From assembly GCF_001792775.2 (NCBI RefSeq), contig NZ_MLGE02000008.1, positions 17,112 to 81,111 on the forward strand: DNA of 64,000 nucleotides, given 5' to 3'. The position numbers were made by a program, and so were the translations under genes. Positions 41,484 to 50,640 of the stretch are shown here, piece by piece. This DNA comes from Staphylococcus pseudintermedius. Lineage in GTDB: Bacteria; Bacillota; Bacilli; Staphylococcales; Staphylococcaceae. Numbering within the stretch: the first letter of the stretch is position 1; every line of letters begins with the position of its first letter. The notes under the pieces are model-generated. The model had not been told where the DNA came from and did not search any database. It saw only the letters and a program-made list of their open reading frames with translations.

Positions 41484-42170
41484 ATGAAAGAATATCGTCA
41501 CTATATTCATCAAGTTGGCACGATGAAATCATTATTAGAAGGTCACCTAGAGAGTGAAGTCACGATTGCTGAACTGTTACGTTACGGTGATTATGGCTTC
41601 GGCACATTGAATCATGCAGATGGCGATTTTGTGATTATTGATGGTCAGCCCGTTCATATGAATCAGTTTGATGAGCATCACGGACTTAATGGTAGAGAGA
41701 AAGTACCGTATGGCGCCATTTACCGTGACCGTGCTCAATTGACTTTTGACATCACTGACATGCATCATACCTATGTTTTTGAAAGAATCAAACAAAAGTT
41801 CGAAAGCAATCAGTTGTTTTCCATAACAAGAATACACGGTGACTTGAGTGATTTACATCTCAGCATTTATGAAAAACACCCAGTCATCGAACCATCATCT
41901 CAACACATACAACCGATTACTTTATCCGAAGTTGAACGTACAATTCGTGAAATCAAAGGCACTATTTTAGTTCTATTTACACCCCATGAGCTGAGTGGTA
42001 TTCATCCGCCTGGGTTTAGCGCCTATTTCGTTTCAGAGCACCATCATATCGTTGGAAAAGTGATGAGCTTTAACGTTGTAGCTGCGCGTGCATCATTCCA
42101 AAGTTTTGACGGTTTCTCAGTAATCTGTCCAACCGTTGAACCATTGTTTATTCCATATTTCCCTGAATAA
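41484..42170 (+). CDS. Acetolactate-decarboxylase-like protein lacking the metal ligands
   Basis: 228 aa with the overall fold pattern of BudA/AlsD (VGTMKSLLEGHLESEVTIAELLRYGDYGFGTL at the start; REKVPYGAIYRDR in the middle). True enzymes bind zinc through an HxH pair and a further His in GFHxHF...GGHVLDF. Here the same place reads GFSAYF...VGKVMSF, so S179, Y181 and K192 replace all three. The usual acidic ligand region also differs (ADGDFVIIDG). AGGAGG before 41484 sets the start. I infer a non-catalytic or repurposed paralogue. It lies between panE-like and fda genes. Confidence 0.82.
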   Translation: MKEYRHYIHQVGTMKSLLEGHLESEVTIAELLRYGDYGFGTLNHADGDFVIIDGQPVHMNQFDEHHGLNGREKVPYGAIYRDRAQLTFDITDMHHTYVFERIKQKFESNQLFSITRIHGDLSDLHLSIYEKHPVIEPSSQHIQPITLSEVERTIREIKGTILVLFTPHELSGIHPPGFSAYFVSEHHHIVGKVMSFNVVAARASFQSFDGFSVICPTVEPLFIPYFPE

Positions 42171-42576
42171 ACAAACATTAAGTGTTTGACACGATATCAT
42201 ATGACGCCTTAGCAAATAAATCATAAGAAAGATGAGTTTCCACCAAAATCGATGCAGTGAAAGTATTCAAAATTTATTCCATCATCAATGTCAGATGACT
42301 TGTCTTGAATTAAATGAAATGCGCAATTTTAGACGTCAGCCATGTATCCGCTGCTGTACCATGCATATTCCAACAATGCGTGGTGCAGTGGTTTTTTATT
42401 TCCTCACATTTACCTTTCTTCAAAATGTTCACTTTATAGACAAAATCCTCTGGTGCCTACTATGACAGCGTTTTATCGCTACTTTTTTCAATTTTTAGAT
42501 TTCTCATTTCATTTGAATCTGTTATCATAATTCGTCATACTAGATGTAGAAAAATGTTTCAAGGAGGAAAGTCAGT
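42171..42576. other. Intergenic stretch before the aldolase
   Basis: No supported gene. An open frame at 42232-42465 has no ribosome site or recognisable sequence. The right end carries AAGGAGG of fda. Confidence 0.5.
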
Positions 42577-43467
42577 ATGAATCAAGAACAATTTGATAAA
42601 ATTAAAAATGGAAATGGTTTTATCGCAGCCCTTGACCAAAGTGGTGGTAGTACACCTAAAGCGTTACGTGGCTACGGTGTTTCAGAAGATCAATACACTA
42701 ATGATGACGAAATGTTCAACCTCGTTCATGACATGCGTACGCGTATTGTGACTTCTCCGTCATTTACTGCAGATAAAGTGCTTGGTGCGATTTTATTCGA
42801 ACAAACGATGGATCGTGAAGTAGAAGGTAAGCACACTGGTGAATATTTAGCTGACAAAGGTATTGTGCCTTTCTTAAAAGTAGATAAAGGGCTTGAAGAT
42901 AAAGAAAATGGCGTTCAACTCATGAAGCCTATTCCTGAATTAGACAGCTTATTAGATCGTGCGAATGAACACAAAATCTTCGGTACAAAAATGCGTTCTA
43001 ACATTTTAGAATTCAATAAAGAAGGTATCGACGCTGTTGTTGAACAACAATTTGGGATTGCACGCCAAATTATTTCAAAAGGTCTCGTGCCAATCATCGA
43101 GCCTGAAGTGAATATTGATGCAGAACAAAAAGCCGAAATTGAAGCTTATTTAGCTGAATCTATTCAAAAACAATTAGACAAACTTGGTTCTGAAGATTAT
43201 GTGATGTTAAAGATTACCATTCCAACTCAAAAAAATCAATATCAATCATTAATCAACCATCCAAATGTAGTTCGTGTGGTGGCATTATCAGGTGGTTACA
43301 GCCTTGAAAAAGCGAATGAGTTCTTAAAAACAAATCACGGCTTGATCGCAAGTTTCTCACGTGCATTAATTAATGACTTACGTGTGAGCCAATCTGACGA
43401 AGAATTTGATCGCTTATTAGGCCAAACGATTGATGCCATTTACGACGCATCAGTCAATAAAGTCTAA
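42577..43467 (+). CDS. fda: Class I fructose-bisphosphate aldolase
   Basis: 296 aa, Schiff-base aldolase that cleaves fructose-1,6-bisphosphate in glycolysis and runs in reverse in gluconeogenesis. Class I features: [16 protein letters not shown] at the start, GILFEQTM-type segment, [12 protein letters not shown], the Schiff-base Lys in MLKITIPTQ (about residue 212) and VALSGGYSL. It matches staphylococcal FdaA in length. AAGGAGG precedes the ATG. Stands alone. Confidence 0.93.
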   Translation: MNQEQFDKIKNGNGFIAALDQSGGSTPKALRGYGVSEDQYTNDDEMFNLVHDMRTRIVTSPSFTADKVLGAILFEQTMDREVEGKHTGEYLADKGIVPFLKVDKGLEDKENGVQLMKPIPELDSLLDRANEHKIFGTKMRSNILEFNKEGIDAVVEQQFGIARQIISKGLVPIIEPEVNIDAEQKAEIEAYLAESIQKQLDKLGSEDYVMLKITIPTQKNQYQSLINHPNVVRVVALSGGYSLEKANEFLKTNHGLIASFSRALINDLRVSQSDEEFDRLLGQTIDAIYDASVNKV

Positions 43468-43958
43468 GTGGTATGGCTCAGTTTTTAACTCATCCCTAAA
43501 ACTCAATTATGGATAGCGCTCATTTTGCTTAATGTTGAAATGATGACGTTATCCATATTTTTATTTTACAAATTGGCTACAATTCAAAATATACTCACAC
43601 GCATTAACGCGCTCTGCCATCTCATTTTCAGTGTATGACATCCGTTTTAAAAGATTATTGCTATATTCAAATTATCTTGTATTTCATCCTATCAATTTTA
43701 AAATTTGATACAGTTACATACAGAAAAAGCAGGATGATATTTTCATAATGAAAAAATGGATAGCGGCTTGTTAATATGCAGTCAATCCAACAGAGCTATT
43801 CGAGCCAAAAAAGCATAAAATTAAACGATAGAGAAGAAGCGGCCTACGTTAAACAATCAGTCTTTCTTGTTGCTCAATGTAGAAGCAACCCAACCACCTC
43901 AAACATCAAAAGAACCAGAAGAGATACACGTCTCGTCCGGTTCTTTTATTAAATCATA
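43468..43958. other. Intergenic stretch between fda and adcA
   Basis: Contains the hairpin AAAAGAACC/GGTTCTTTT at 43908-43949, a terminator for adcA. A nine-codon frame at 43748-43774 (MKKWIAAC then stop) looks like the start of a lost lipoprotein but is too short to call. Nothing else is visible. Confidence 0.5.
43908..43949. terminator. Bidirectional terminator after adcA
   Basis: AAAAGAACC...GAGA / TCTC...GGTTCTTTT stem with T-runs on both strands, 10 bp after the adcA stop. Confidence 0.75.
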
Positions 43959-45614
43959 TTAATGCTCTAACATTTCATCTTTAACTTGTTCTTTTGTAAG
44001 ATTAGCTGGATAATATGTTGGCCAATTCTCTAACTCTTTCAATACTTTCTCACGGTCATTTCCTGTAAAGATATGGAAATGTCCTGTTTTCGTAGGCGCA
44101 ATGTTATGATCGCTAAATTGTACATATTTTGGTAATCCTTCTGACGCGTCACCTTCAAGTTTGAAAGTATAACGCACACCACGGTTGCCACCCTCATATT
44201 GCAAAATGTCTTTACCATCATACGTATATGTGCCTGTCATAGACTTACCATTCTTTGTAAAAGTAATTTGATTATCTGTAATCTTAATCTTTTCTACATC
44301 AGTTTTGTAACCTTTATCATAATAAGCTTTGTACTCTTTTGCAGATTTGTCACCTTTGTCTTCTGCTTTATGTTCAAAAACTTCATCGAGCGTACCATCT
44401 TTTAATAATGGATAAACTGATTGCCATTCACCAGCATAGTCAGATAAATCACGATCTTTCACTTGATCGTCTTTGAAATAGCCATCTTGAATCGCTTTGC
44501 TGTGTTTATTTGCTGCTTTATCGTCTTCTACTTTAATTTTGTCGTTGAGCGCTTTTTCAATGTTTTTCACATTTTCTTTCATCAATGATTGATAAGTAGC
44601 ATCTTTCGCTTGGTCTTTAGATACAGCTTCCATATTATTAAATTTCAATGGTTTCGCATCTGTTTCTTTACGAATCGTATCTGTCACCTTGTTTGCAACG
44701 TTTTCTTCGTAAAGAATATATTTCGCACCCGTTTCATTAATTTCTTTCACAATTTCAGTCAATTCTTTTTGTGATGGGTCTTCAGCATTTAAACTTTGAA
44801 CGCCTTTTTGTACAAAACCATAACGATCAGCTAAATAACCTAATGATTCATGTGAAATAAATACCGCATGACCTTGATGATCTTTTGTCACATCTTTTAA
44901 CTCTTTATCAATGCTGTCTAAATCTTTTAATACTTTGTCTGCATTTTTATCATATTCTGCTTTATGTTTAGGGTCACGTTTGCTTAAATCATCACGAATT
45001 GCAGATACGAATTTTTTATCTAATTGTGGATCTAACCATACGTGTGGATCATAACCCCCATGATGATGGTGGTGCTCATGTTCATCATGCGCTTCACTGT
45101 GCTTGTGTCCCTCTTCCCCATGCTCTTCATGTTCACCGTGTTCTTCATGCTCACCATGTTCTTCATGCTCACCGTGTTCTTCATGTTCACCATGTTCTTC
45201 GTGCTCACCATGTTCTTCGTGCTCACCATGTTCATGTTGGTCTGTTAATAAAGTGGCTTTATCTAAACTACTTTCTAATGATAATTTATGATCATCTTTC
45301 TTAATCGCATTTGCTACTTTTTTCGCTACAGGGTCTAGATCATCACCAGTATAAATGAATAAATCAGACTTGCTTGCATCGATAATATCTTTTTGTGTCG
45401 GCTCAAAGCTATGCAAGTCTGCCCCTTTCGGATAAATAGAATCTACTTCAACATGCTCACCACCAATTTGTTTAACAAACGATTGTAATGGGAAAACCGT
45501 CGTTGTTACTTTTAATTGGTCGTTTGATGATGCTTTATCGTCACCTTGACCACAAGCCGCTAACATAGAACCCGACAATACCACAGTCGCTAATAATTTG
45601 AAACTTTTTTTCAT
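43959..45614 (-). CDS. adcA: Zinc-binding lipoprotein AdcA with C-terminal ZinT domain
   Basis: 551 aa, surface lipoprotein that captures Zn2+ for the Adc/Znu ABC importer. Signal peptide with lipobox LAAC (Cys21); cluster A-I binding fold with zinc ligands at GADLHSFEP (about 68) and DPHVWLDP (191); a His-rich loop at residues 127-185; and a ZinT domain from about 365 to the end ([26 protein letters not shown]). The loop contains about six GEHEEH units from an 18-bp DNA repeat, which makes the protein longer than usual homologues. AGGAGG precedes the ATG, and a Zur box lies just upstream. Confidence 0.93.
   Translation of the reverse strand: MKKSFKLLATVVLSGSMLAACGQGDDKASSNDQLKVTTTVFPLQSFVKQIGGEHVEVDSIYPKGADLHSFEPTQKDIIDASKSDLFIYTGDDLDPVAKKVANAIKKDDHKLSLESSLDKATLLTDQHEHGEHEEHGEHEEHGEHEEHGEHEEHGEHEEHGEHEEHGEEGHKHSEAHDEHEHHHHHGGYDPHVWLDPQLDKKFVSAIRDDLSKRDPKHKAEYDKNADKVLKDLDSIDKELKDVTKDHQGHAVFISHESLGYLADRYGFVQKGVQSLNAEDPSQKELTEIVKEINETGAKYILYEENVANKVTDTIRKETDAKPLKFNNMEAVSKDQAKDATYQSLMKENVKNIEKALNDKIKVEDDKAANKHSKAIQDGYFKDDQVKDRDLSDYAGEWQSVYPLLKDGTLDEVFEHKAEDKGDKSAKEYKAYYDKGYKTDVEKIKITDNQITFTKNGKSMTGTYTYDGKDILQYEGGNRGVRYTFKLEGDASEGLPKYVQFSDHNIAPTKTGHFHIFTGNDREKVLKELENWPTYYPANLTKEQVKDEMLEH
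45120..45236 (-). repeat. 18-bp tandem repeat (VNTR) inside adcA
   Basis: About six copies of an 18-bp unit encode GEHEEH in the histidine-rich zinc-sponge loop. Units differ by only single bases, so copy number should vary by slippage without shifting the frame. Confidence 0.85.
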
Positions 45615-45631
45615 GATGTGGTCTCCTCCTA

Positions 45632-45655
45632 AAATAGTAATGATTTCGATTTAAA
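45632..45655. promoter_or_regulatory. Zur box upstream of adcA
   Basis: The palindrome-like TAAATCGAAATCATTACTATTTTA resembles the Bacillus/Staphylococcus Zur operator (AATCGTAATNATTACGATT type) and lies about 20 bp before the adcA start. Repression at high zinc is expected. Confidence 0.7.
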
Positions 45656-45810
45656 ATTATACGCTAAACATTTCATAAGCGCAATATGCATTTTTAAAAT
45701 CATTATTTTCTAAAAATGAGAAATTGCAAGATGTATTGTGTTTAAAGTGTATCTTTTTCATTAAAATCATCACAGGTTAGGATGGTCATATTTTTACGAC
45801 AAGATACTAA

Positions 45811-45856
45811 AAAAGTGAAATAAAAAGCCGTTTGAGTGGCTCTTTTATTTCACCTC
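45811..45856. terminator. Terminator after the DJ-1/PfpI gene
   Basis: GTGAAATAAAAAGCC pairs with GGCTCTTTTATTTCAC; located 35 bp after the stop of the minus-strand gene. Confidence 0.7.
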
Positions 45857-45889
45857 AACTCTTTAAGTCCTATTCTAATTTTTTTGTTT

Positions 45890-46582
45890 TCACTTCACAT
45901 CTAATCTGAGTTTAATTGCTTCACCTACATCACGTGCTGACGCTGGGTTTTGTCCTGTAATTAATTGTTCCTCTTCAACGACAAAGCTTTTTAATGGTAT
46001 GATGCTTTTTTGGTAAAGTGCGCCTTTTTCTTTTAATGCGGTTTCTAACTGATATGGTACTTGTTTTTTACGTCGCGCTATACTTTCTTCTCGATTTGAG
46101 AAACCTGTCAACTTCTGACCTTCTATAAGAAAATGATCGTTTGGGCGCTTAATTTCAAGTAAAGCACTCGCACCATGACAAACTGAAGAAACGAGACCCC
46201 CACGATCGTAAATGTCGTTTACCGCACGGGCAATCGTATCATGTCCTCGGAAGTCATACATCACACCATGGCCACCGGTAAAATAAATCACATCATACTG
46301 TGTCACATCTGCTTCATCAACGGATGGTGAATCGTGTAATTTTCGCATAAAAGTTTCATCTTCATAATATTTTTTGGTCAAACGATCTAACGTCACTTTA
46401 TTCATACTGACAGGATCTATTGGCGTTTCACCTCCGTTGATATTGTATATATCCAATTGATAATTCGGATTATTTTGGAATACATCATAAAAATGCACAA
46501 GTTCGCTTAACCATAAACCTGTTGGTAAATCAAAGCCATCAAATTGATCATAACTCGTATTCACAATCATTATTTTTTTCAT
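45890..46582 (-). CDS. DJ-1/PfpI-family protein (Hsp31-like)
   Basis: 230 aa from the ATG at 46582 (MKKIMIVNTSYDQFDG). The nucleophile elbow SSVCHGASALL has the conserved Cys and His, and IYFTGGHGVMYDF is the usual oxyanion segment. Members act as glyoxalase III, protein deglycase or chaperone. A longer frame to 46636 is less likely; the ribosome site is weak in either case. The actual substrate is not readable. Confidence 0.82.
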   Translation of the reverse strand: MKKIMIVNTSYDQFDGFDLPTGLWLSELVHFYDVFQNNPNYQLDIYNINGGETPIDPVSMNKVTLDRLTKKYYEDETFMRKLHDSPSVDEADVTQYDVIYFTGGHGVMYDFRGHDTIARAVNDIYDRGGLVSSVCHGASALLEIKRPNDHFLIEGQKLTGFSNREESIARRKKQVPYQLETALKEKGALYQKSIIPLKSFVVEEEQLITGQNPASARDVGEAIKLRLDVK

Positions 46583-46946
46583 TTTGAACACATCTTTCGT
46601 CTTTTTCACTATTATAACGAACTTTTCTCTATGCACTTAATACGATGCTTAACGACTATGATTTCAGACCTCATGACGGCAGTGATTAGAGTGAAAAGCA
46701 CCTGAGATTCTATAAAAAGAACTGTAAAATCTTTTCTAATCATCAGATTTTACAGTTCATCGCTATGTGTTGTCTGAATACGTTTGTTGGCATTTAACGT
46801 TTGCTTAGTTGTAGACTACTAATTTTTCTTACTCAACCATATAATTTGCAGTGTTGATGAATTTATATGCTTACCACTGAACTCTTTTACCAATCAATAC
46901 AACTCAAGAGAGCAGAGAGATTTTAGATGATATTTTTCTTGTCATA
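46583..46946. other. Intergenic stretch after the tautomerase operon
   Basis: Contains the operon terminator at 46719-46758 and the promoter region of the DJ-1/PfpI gene. No ORF is supported. Confidence 0.5.
46719..46758 (-). terminator. Terminator of the monooxygenase-symporter-tautomerase operon
   Basis: GAACTGTAAAATCT and AGATTTTACAGTTC form a perfect 14-bp stem with T5 on the minus strand. Confidence 0.85.
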
Positions 46947-47336
46947 TTATAAGTCTCCATTCAAGAATTGCGCCTCCCCATTGAAAAAGCTCCAATTCTC
47001 ATCTGTGTTTTCTACAAGAGTAATGAGTACGTCTTCTTTTCGAATGCCTAATTTTAGATGTAACATTTCTACTAGCTTGCGATAAAAAATCGTTTTTTGT
47101 TCTTGCGTTCTTGGGCGCGTGATAAGTGTAAAAACTAACACATCCGTCGTCCGTTCTACGCCTAAACCTGTATCTAAGATTTGCATCTCATACGCTTCGT
47201 GTTGTGTCACAATTTGATAGCGATCCCCTACTGGTGCATGAAAGGCTTCTAGCATCACTTCATATGAAATATCCAAAACCTCCTTAATATAATCTTTGCT
47301 TTTTCCTTTAATCAAATCAATTTTAATTATTGGCAT
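46947..47336 (-). CDS. Tautomerase-family protein
   Basis: 129 aa beginning MPIIKIDLIKGK; the proline exposed after Met removal is the catalytic base of the 4-oxalocrotonate tautomerase superfamily. The long form resembles the malonate semialdehyde decarboxylase-like group (RYQIVTQHEAYEMQILDTGLG, RTTDVLVFTLITRPRTQEQK). Its ATG overlaps the stop of the 38-aa membrane protein (TAATG), and AAAGGAG lies inside that small gene, so translation is coupled. Last gene of the SAM-riboswitch operon. Substrate unknown. Confidence 0.82.
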   Translation of the reverse strand: MPIIKIDLIKGKSKDYIKEVLDISYEVMLEAFHAPVGDRYQIVTQHEAYEMQILDTGLGVERTTDVLVFTLITRPRTQEQKTIFYRKLVEMLHLKLGIRKEDVLITLVENTDENWSFFNGEAQFLNGDL

Positions 47337-47452
47337 TAATCATTCTCCTTTTCGTCATGATTTGAGTAACCCCATTTTAATGCGAGAAGTAGTCCAACAA
47401 ATATCCCTATATAACCATATAGCCAAATGGATAACATTTCATTTACAAACAT
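47336..47452 (-). CDS. 38-aa membrane micropeptide, symporter accessory protein candidate
   Basis: A short gene missed by size cut-offs: it begins MFVNEMLSIWLYGYIG and ends WGYSNHDEKEND. One transmembrane helix (about residues 8-27) with a charged tail. Its ATG overlaps the symporter stop (TAATG at 47450-47454 on the minus strand), and its own stop overlaps the tautomerase start in the same way. Tight coupling on both sides argues that it is a real gene and probably a partner of the symporter, as known for other small symporter accessory proteins. Confidence 0.8.
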   Translation of the reverse strand: MFVNEMLSIWLYGYIGIFVGLLLALKWGYSNHDEKEND

Positions 47453-48948
47453 TATGCTTCCCCCTTATCTACAGAAAGTTGGCTAGCACGATGGTGCATG
47501 ACAGATGACATCACTGTAATTGTCAATATACCTAATATTGTTGCGATAGCACCAGCAGACATTGTACTTGGGATGACACCACCAAAATAAATAACGAGAT
47601 AGGAAACTAAGCCTACAACCATCGATAGTTCTGCTGCACGGCCAGGTGCTTTTCGTTTCGCATATACCGCATGCAAAATAGGACCCATTGTACCGGCTGC
47701 AATACCCGAAATCCCAATCCACATGAAGTCACTCATATAGAGCGGTGGCTTCAAAACTAATAAAAACGATAAAAGTCCTACAACCGGCACAGAAACACGA
47801 CTAATGCGAAAAGCAATTCGATTGGCTTTCTCTTCTTCAAGACTCACCCACTTCTGTTTGACAATCAGTTTTAAAAATAAATCATTCGCAAACACTGTAG
47901 AAATTGAAACAAACAAACCATCTGTAGTTGACATGGCTGCTGCCAATATAACGACACCGAATAAAGCAACAATGCCAGCAGGGAATGCCCACTCAATATA
48001 TTGTAATAGGGCTAAATCTGAACTCTCAACTTGCCCACCTAATGCCACACGACTGAAAATACCGCCAAAAAGAACAAGTAAACAGATTGACATTACAAAA
48101 ATATAAGTTCGAATCATGTGTCCTAAATCTTTTTCACTTTTTAAACCTAAAACTTTGTTAAATAAGTGGGGCGCTGATGCAAAAGCCCATTGAATAATAA
48201 TCGCGCCGATAACCATTGTAAAAGAGTGAAAGTGAACAGAGTCAGGATTAAAAACTTGGACTAAGTAATGATTTTGGTGGTTTAAGTTTTGTACAATACC
48301 CGAAAACGTATCATGGATGCTCCCCTTCCAAAATAGCACAATGCCAGAGATAAAAATGGTGAGACCAGCTACTGCCATCATGATAACTTGTAAGGCATCT
48401 GTATAAATATCTGCAAGTGCACCACCTACGTATACATAAAGCACAACAATGACTGTGATAACAATTAAACTTGAAAAGTAACTCATACCGAGTAAATATT
48501 TAAAAATCAAAGCGCCTGCGACAAGCTGACTTGCGATATAGAAAATATTAAATAATAAGATCATAGCTGTCCCAACACGTAAAATAGAACTGTCATAAAA
48601 ATCGCCCAACCAATCTGGTAGTGAGAGGGATTGTTGTGTTGTGTTTAATGATCTGACTCTTTTAGCGACCATTAAAACGCCTGTAGGTCCACCGATAAAC
48701 ATCGCTAAAAATAACCATAAATTATTGAGGCCCCACGTATACGACCATCCTGGATAACCTAGAAAGGTTGCAGCACTTAAATACGTCGCTGCAAAAGACA
48801 AGCCTAGCGTACGTGGTCCAATCCTTCCAAAGCCCGTCGCAAAATCTGAAATACTTTTCATCTTTCTAGAACTGACAAAACCTACCGTAATCATGAGCGC
48901 CATAAAAACAATAAAGCCTATCCATGTATACACTTTAACGTCATTCAT
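47452..48948 (-). CDS. Sodium:solute symporter (SSS family)
   Basis: 498 aa, about 13 helices. SSS features: GFVSSRKMKSISDFATGFGRIGPRTLGLSFAATYLSAATFLGYPGWSYTWG near the start, and the sodium-site region VVILAAAMSTTDGLFVSISTVFANDLF. I start at the ATG at 48948 after AGGGGGAT. It lies between a flavin monooxygenase (10 bp upstream) and its micropeptide partner (overlapping) under a SAM riboswitch, so the substrate is probably a sulfur-containing compound. That is inference; the family carries many acids, sugars and amino acids. Confidence 0.83.
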   Translation of the reverse strand: MNDVKVYTWIGFIVFMALMITVGFVSSRKMKSISDFATGFGRIGPRTLGLSFAATYLSAATFLGYPGWSYTWGLNNLWLFLAMFIGGPTGVLMVAKRVRSLNTTQQSLSLPDWLGDFYDSSILRVGTAMILLFNIFYIASQLVAGALIFKYLLGMSYFSSLIVITVIVVLYVYVGGALADIYTDALQVIMMAVAGLTIFISGIVLFWKGSIHDTFSGIVQNLNHQNHYLVQVFNPDSVHFHSFTMVIGAIIIQWAFASAPHLFNKVLGLKSEKDLGHMIRTYIFVMSICLLVLFGGIFSRVALGGQVESSDLALLQYIEWAFPAGIVALFGVVILAAAMSTTDGLFVSISTVFANDLFLKLIVKQKWVSLEEEKANRIAFRISRVSVPVVGLLSFLLVLKPPLYMSDFMWIGISGIAAGTMGPILHAVYAKRKAPGRAAELSMVVGLVSYLVIYFGGVIPSTMSAGAIATILGILTITVMSSVMHHRASQLSVDKGEA

Positions 48949-48958
48949 AATCATCCCC

Positions 48959-50338
48959 CTATATTTGTACTAAATTGACTTTTTTATTTCGCGCGGGATG
49001 TGTCGGTTTCACTTTCGTATGGCCTTTGCCAAACATGTTTTCACGTAAAGTTTCACCTTCATATTCTGTACGATATATACCTCTTTTTTGTAATTCAGGG
49101 ATGATGAAGTCCACAAATTCTTCAAACGTACCTGGAGAATAGGCTTGTGCAATATTAAAACCGTCTGCACCGCCTTCATTCGCCCACAATTCCAATTGAT
49201 CAGCAATTTGTGTTGGTGTGCCAATGAACTTAACCGTTCCATTACCTAACCCGTGATTTTTCACCGCTTCTCGCAATGTCCATTTTCGATGTGGATCTTT
49301 TGTATACAAATTAAGATTGCCTTGCATCGCTTCTGTTTCTATATTTTCGATATATTCATCTGGATCATACTGAGAAAAATCAATACCCGTATGTCCGCTT
49401 AACAATGCGACTGAACCTTCATAACTGACTTCATTTTGCAGTGCTTCATATTTTTCATAAGCCTCTTCTTCAGTTTCACCGATAATAGGCAAAACCATTG
49501 GAAAAACAAGGATATCTTCACCATTACGGCCAAATTGTTGTGCCCTTGTACGAATGTCTGTGACATATGCTCGTAACGATTCAATAGAGGTATGTTTAGT
49601 AAACACAGCCTCTGCATGCTTTGCAGCAAACGTTTTACCTTTTTCGGAGGCACCAGCTTGAAATAAAACAGGTGTTCTTTGAGGGGAAGGCTCTACAAGA
49701 TGCGGTCCAGGTATATCGAAAAATGTACCTTTATGGTGAATCGCATGAACTTTGGAAGGATCAGCATACGTATCTGTCTCACGCGTTTTAACAACTGCAT
49801 CGTCCTCCCAACTGTCTTCCCACAGCTGATAACTCACTTGCAAGAATTCATCAGCACGGCTGTAACGTAACGCTTTAGGCAAGCGTTCTTTTAAGCCTAA
49901 GTTCACTGCCTCGCTTTCTAAATAAGACGTCACAACATTCCAACCTAATCGACCATTTGTCAGATGATCGAGTGTAGACAATTGACGGGCTAGTTTATAC
50001 GGTTGTGCATAAGTAGTAGAAACAGTAGGTGCAATACCAATATGCTCTGTTACTGCTGCAATAGCAGAAACGAGTGGGATAGGGTCGTGTGCGGGGAGTT
50101 GAACTGCGTGTTTCACTGCGGCGTCATGGGACTGATTATAAACACTATAAGTACCTAATACATCAGCAATAAAAATACCATCAAATAAACCACGTTCTAA
50201 AGTTTGAGCTATATTCGTCCAATATTTTAAATTGTGGTGTGTCGCTCCTTTATCTTTTGGGTGTTTCCATAAACCTGCAGCATGGGGAGCGGGAGAGTTT
50301 TGGACGAATCCGTTAAAATGAATTTGTTTTCGTGTCAT
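48959..50338 (-). CDS. Flavin-dependent monooxygenase, NtaA/SnaA/DszA group (LLM class)
   Basis: 459 aa, bacterial-luciferase-like oxygenase using reduced FMN from a separate reductase. The fold is clear: N-terminal IHFNGFVQNSPAPHAAGLWKHP, LFDGIFIADVLGTY, the FMN-site stretch NGRLGWNVVTSYLESEAVNLG, and LFQAGASEKGKTFAAKHAEAVF. This branch includes dimethyl-sulfide and dibenzothiophene-sulfone oxygenases. The ATG at 50338 follows AGGAGG at proper distance. First gene of the operon behind a SAM riboswitch, which ties it to methionine/sulfur supply. No flavin reductase lies in the operon. Confidence 0.87.
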   Translation of the reverse strand: MTRKQIHFNGFVQNSPAPHAAGLWKHPKDKGATHHNLKYWTNIAQTLERGLFDGIFIADVLGTYSVYNQSHDAAVKHAVQLPAHDPIPLVSAIAAVTEHIGIAPTVSTTYAQPYKLARQLSTLDHLTNGRLGWNVVTSYLESEAVNLGLKERLPKALRYSRADEFLQVSYQLWEDSWEDDAVVKTRETDTYADPSKVHAIHHKGTFFDIPGPHLVEPSPQRTPVLFQAGASEKGKTFAAKHAEAVFTKHTSIESLRAYVTDIRTRAQQFGRNGEDILVFPMVLPIIGETEEEAYEKYEALQNEVSYEGSVALLSGHTGIDFSQYDPDEYIENIETEAMQGNLNLYTKDPHRKWTLREAVKNHGLGNGTVKFIGTPTQIADQLELWANEGGADGFNIAQAYSPGTFEEFVDFIIPELQKRGIYRTEYEGETLRENMFGKGHTKVKPTHPARNKKVNLVQI

Positions 50339-50352
50339 GAACATTACCTCCT

Positions 50353-50394
50353 AAAAATAGGAAGATAAGGCATAGTGAAAGTTGACTTATCTTC
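50353..50394 (-). terminator. Expression-platform terminator of SAM riboswitch 1
   Basis: GAAGATAAG pairs with CTTATCTTC, then T5, ending just before the AGGAGG of the monooxygenase gene. One arm is also the 3' strand of aptamer stem P1, so SAM binding and termination are coupled through competing pairings. Confidence 0.85.
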
Positions 50395-50482
50395 TAGCAA
50401 TTGTGCTACTGGAATTGGCACAGTGAATCAATTCCTGTTGCCGAGATTTCATTGGGCCAGTCCCTCCATCTCTCTTGATAAG
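50386..50482 (-). ncRNA. SAM-I riboswitch (S box) 1
   Basis: On the minus strand: CTTATCAAGAGAG, GGAGGGACTGGCCC, GAAA..CGGCAAC, and GTGCCAATTCC, closed by GATAAG. All conserved S-box blocks are in order. Controls the flavin monooxygenase operon. The gap from 50483 to 50640 holds nothing else that I can recognise. Confidence 0.95.
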
Positions 50483-50640
50483 ACGATGATGTATATTCAT
50501 GGGGATACTTTTTAATTAATGAAAGGTAAAATCATGGCGGTAGAACAACTGCATCTTCCATATGAAGTTTCATTGTTTAAAAGCATTCATTTCAATCTAC
50601 CGTATCATGAATTTCCCTTTATTTTATGCGACGTTTAAAA

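Noticed and set aside
42232..42465. 77-codon frame between budA-like and fda genes
   Set aside because: No ribosome site, unusual composition, no recognisable motif.
43748..43774. Tiny frame MKKWIAAC resembling a lipoprotein start
   Set aside because: Stops after the Cys; at most a relic, with no downstream homology that I can recognise.
45120..45236. Possible CRISPR-like array
   Set aside because: Units are 18 bp, directly adjacent without spacers, and encode GEHEEH in frame.
44999..45304. Cys/His-rich or Met-rich open frames opposite the adcA repeat
   Set aside because: They are antisense translations of the 18-bp repeat; no ribosome site, and the adcA frame is clearly real.
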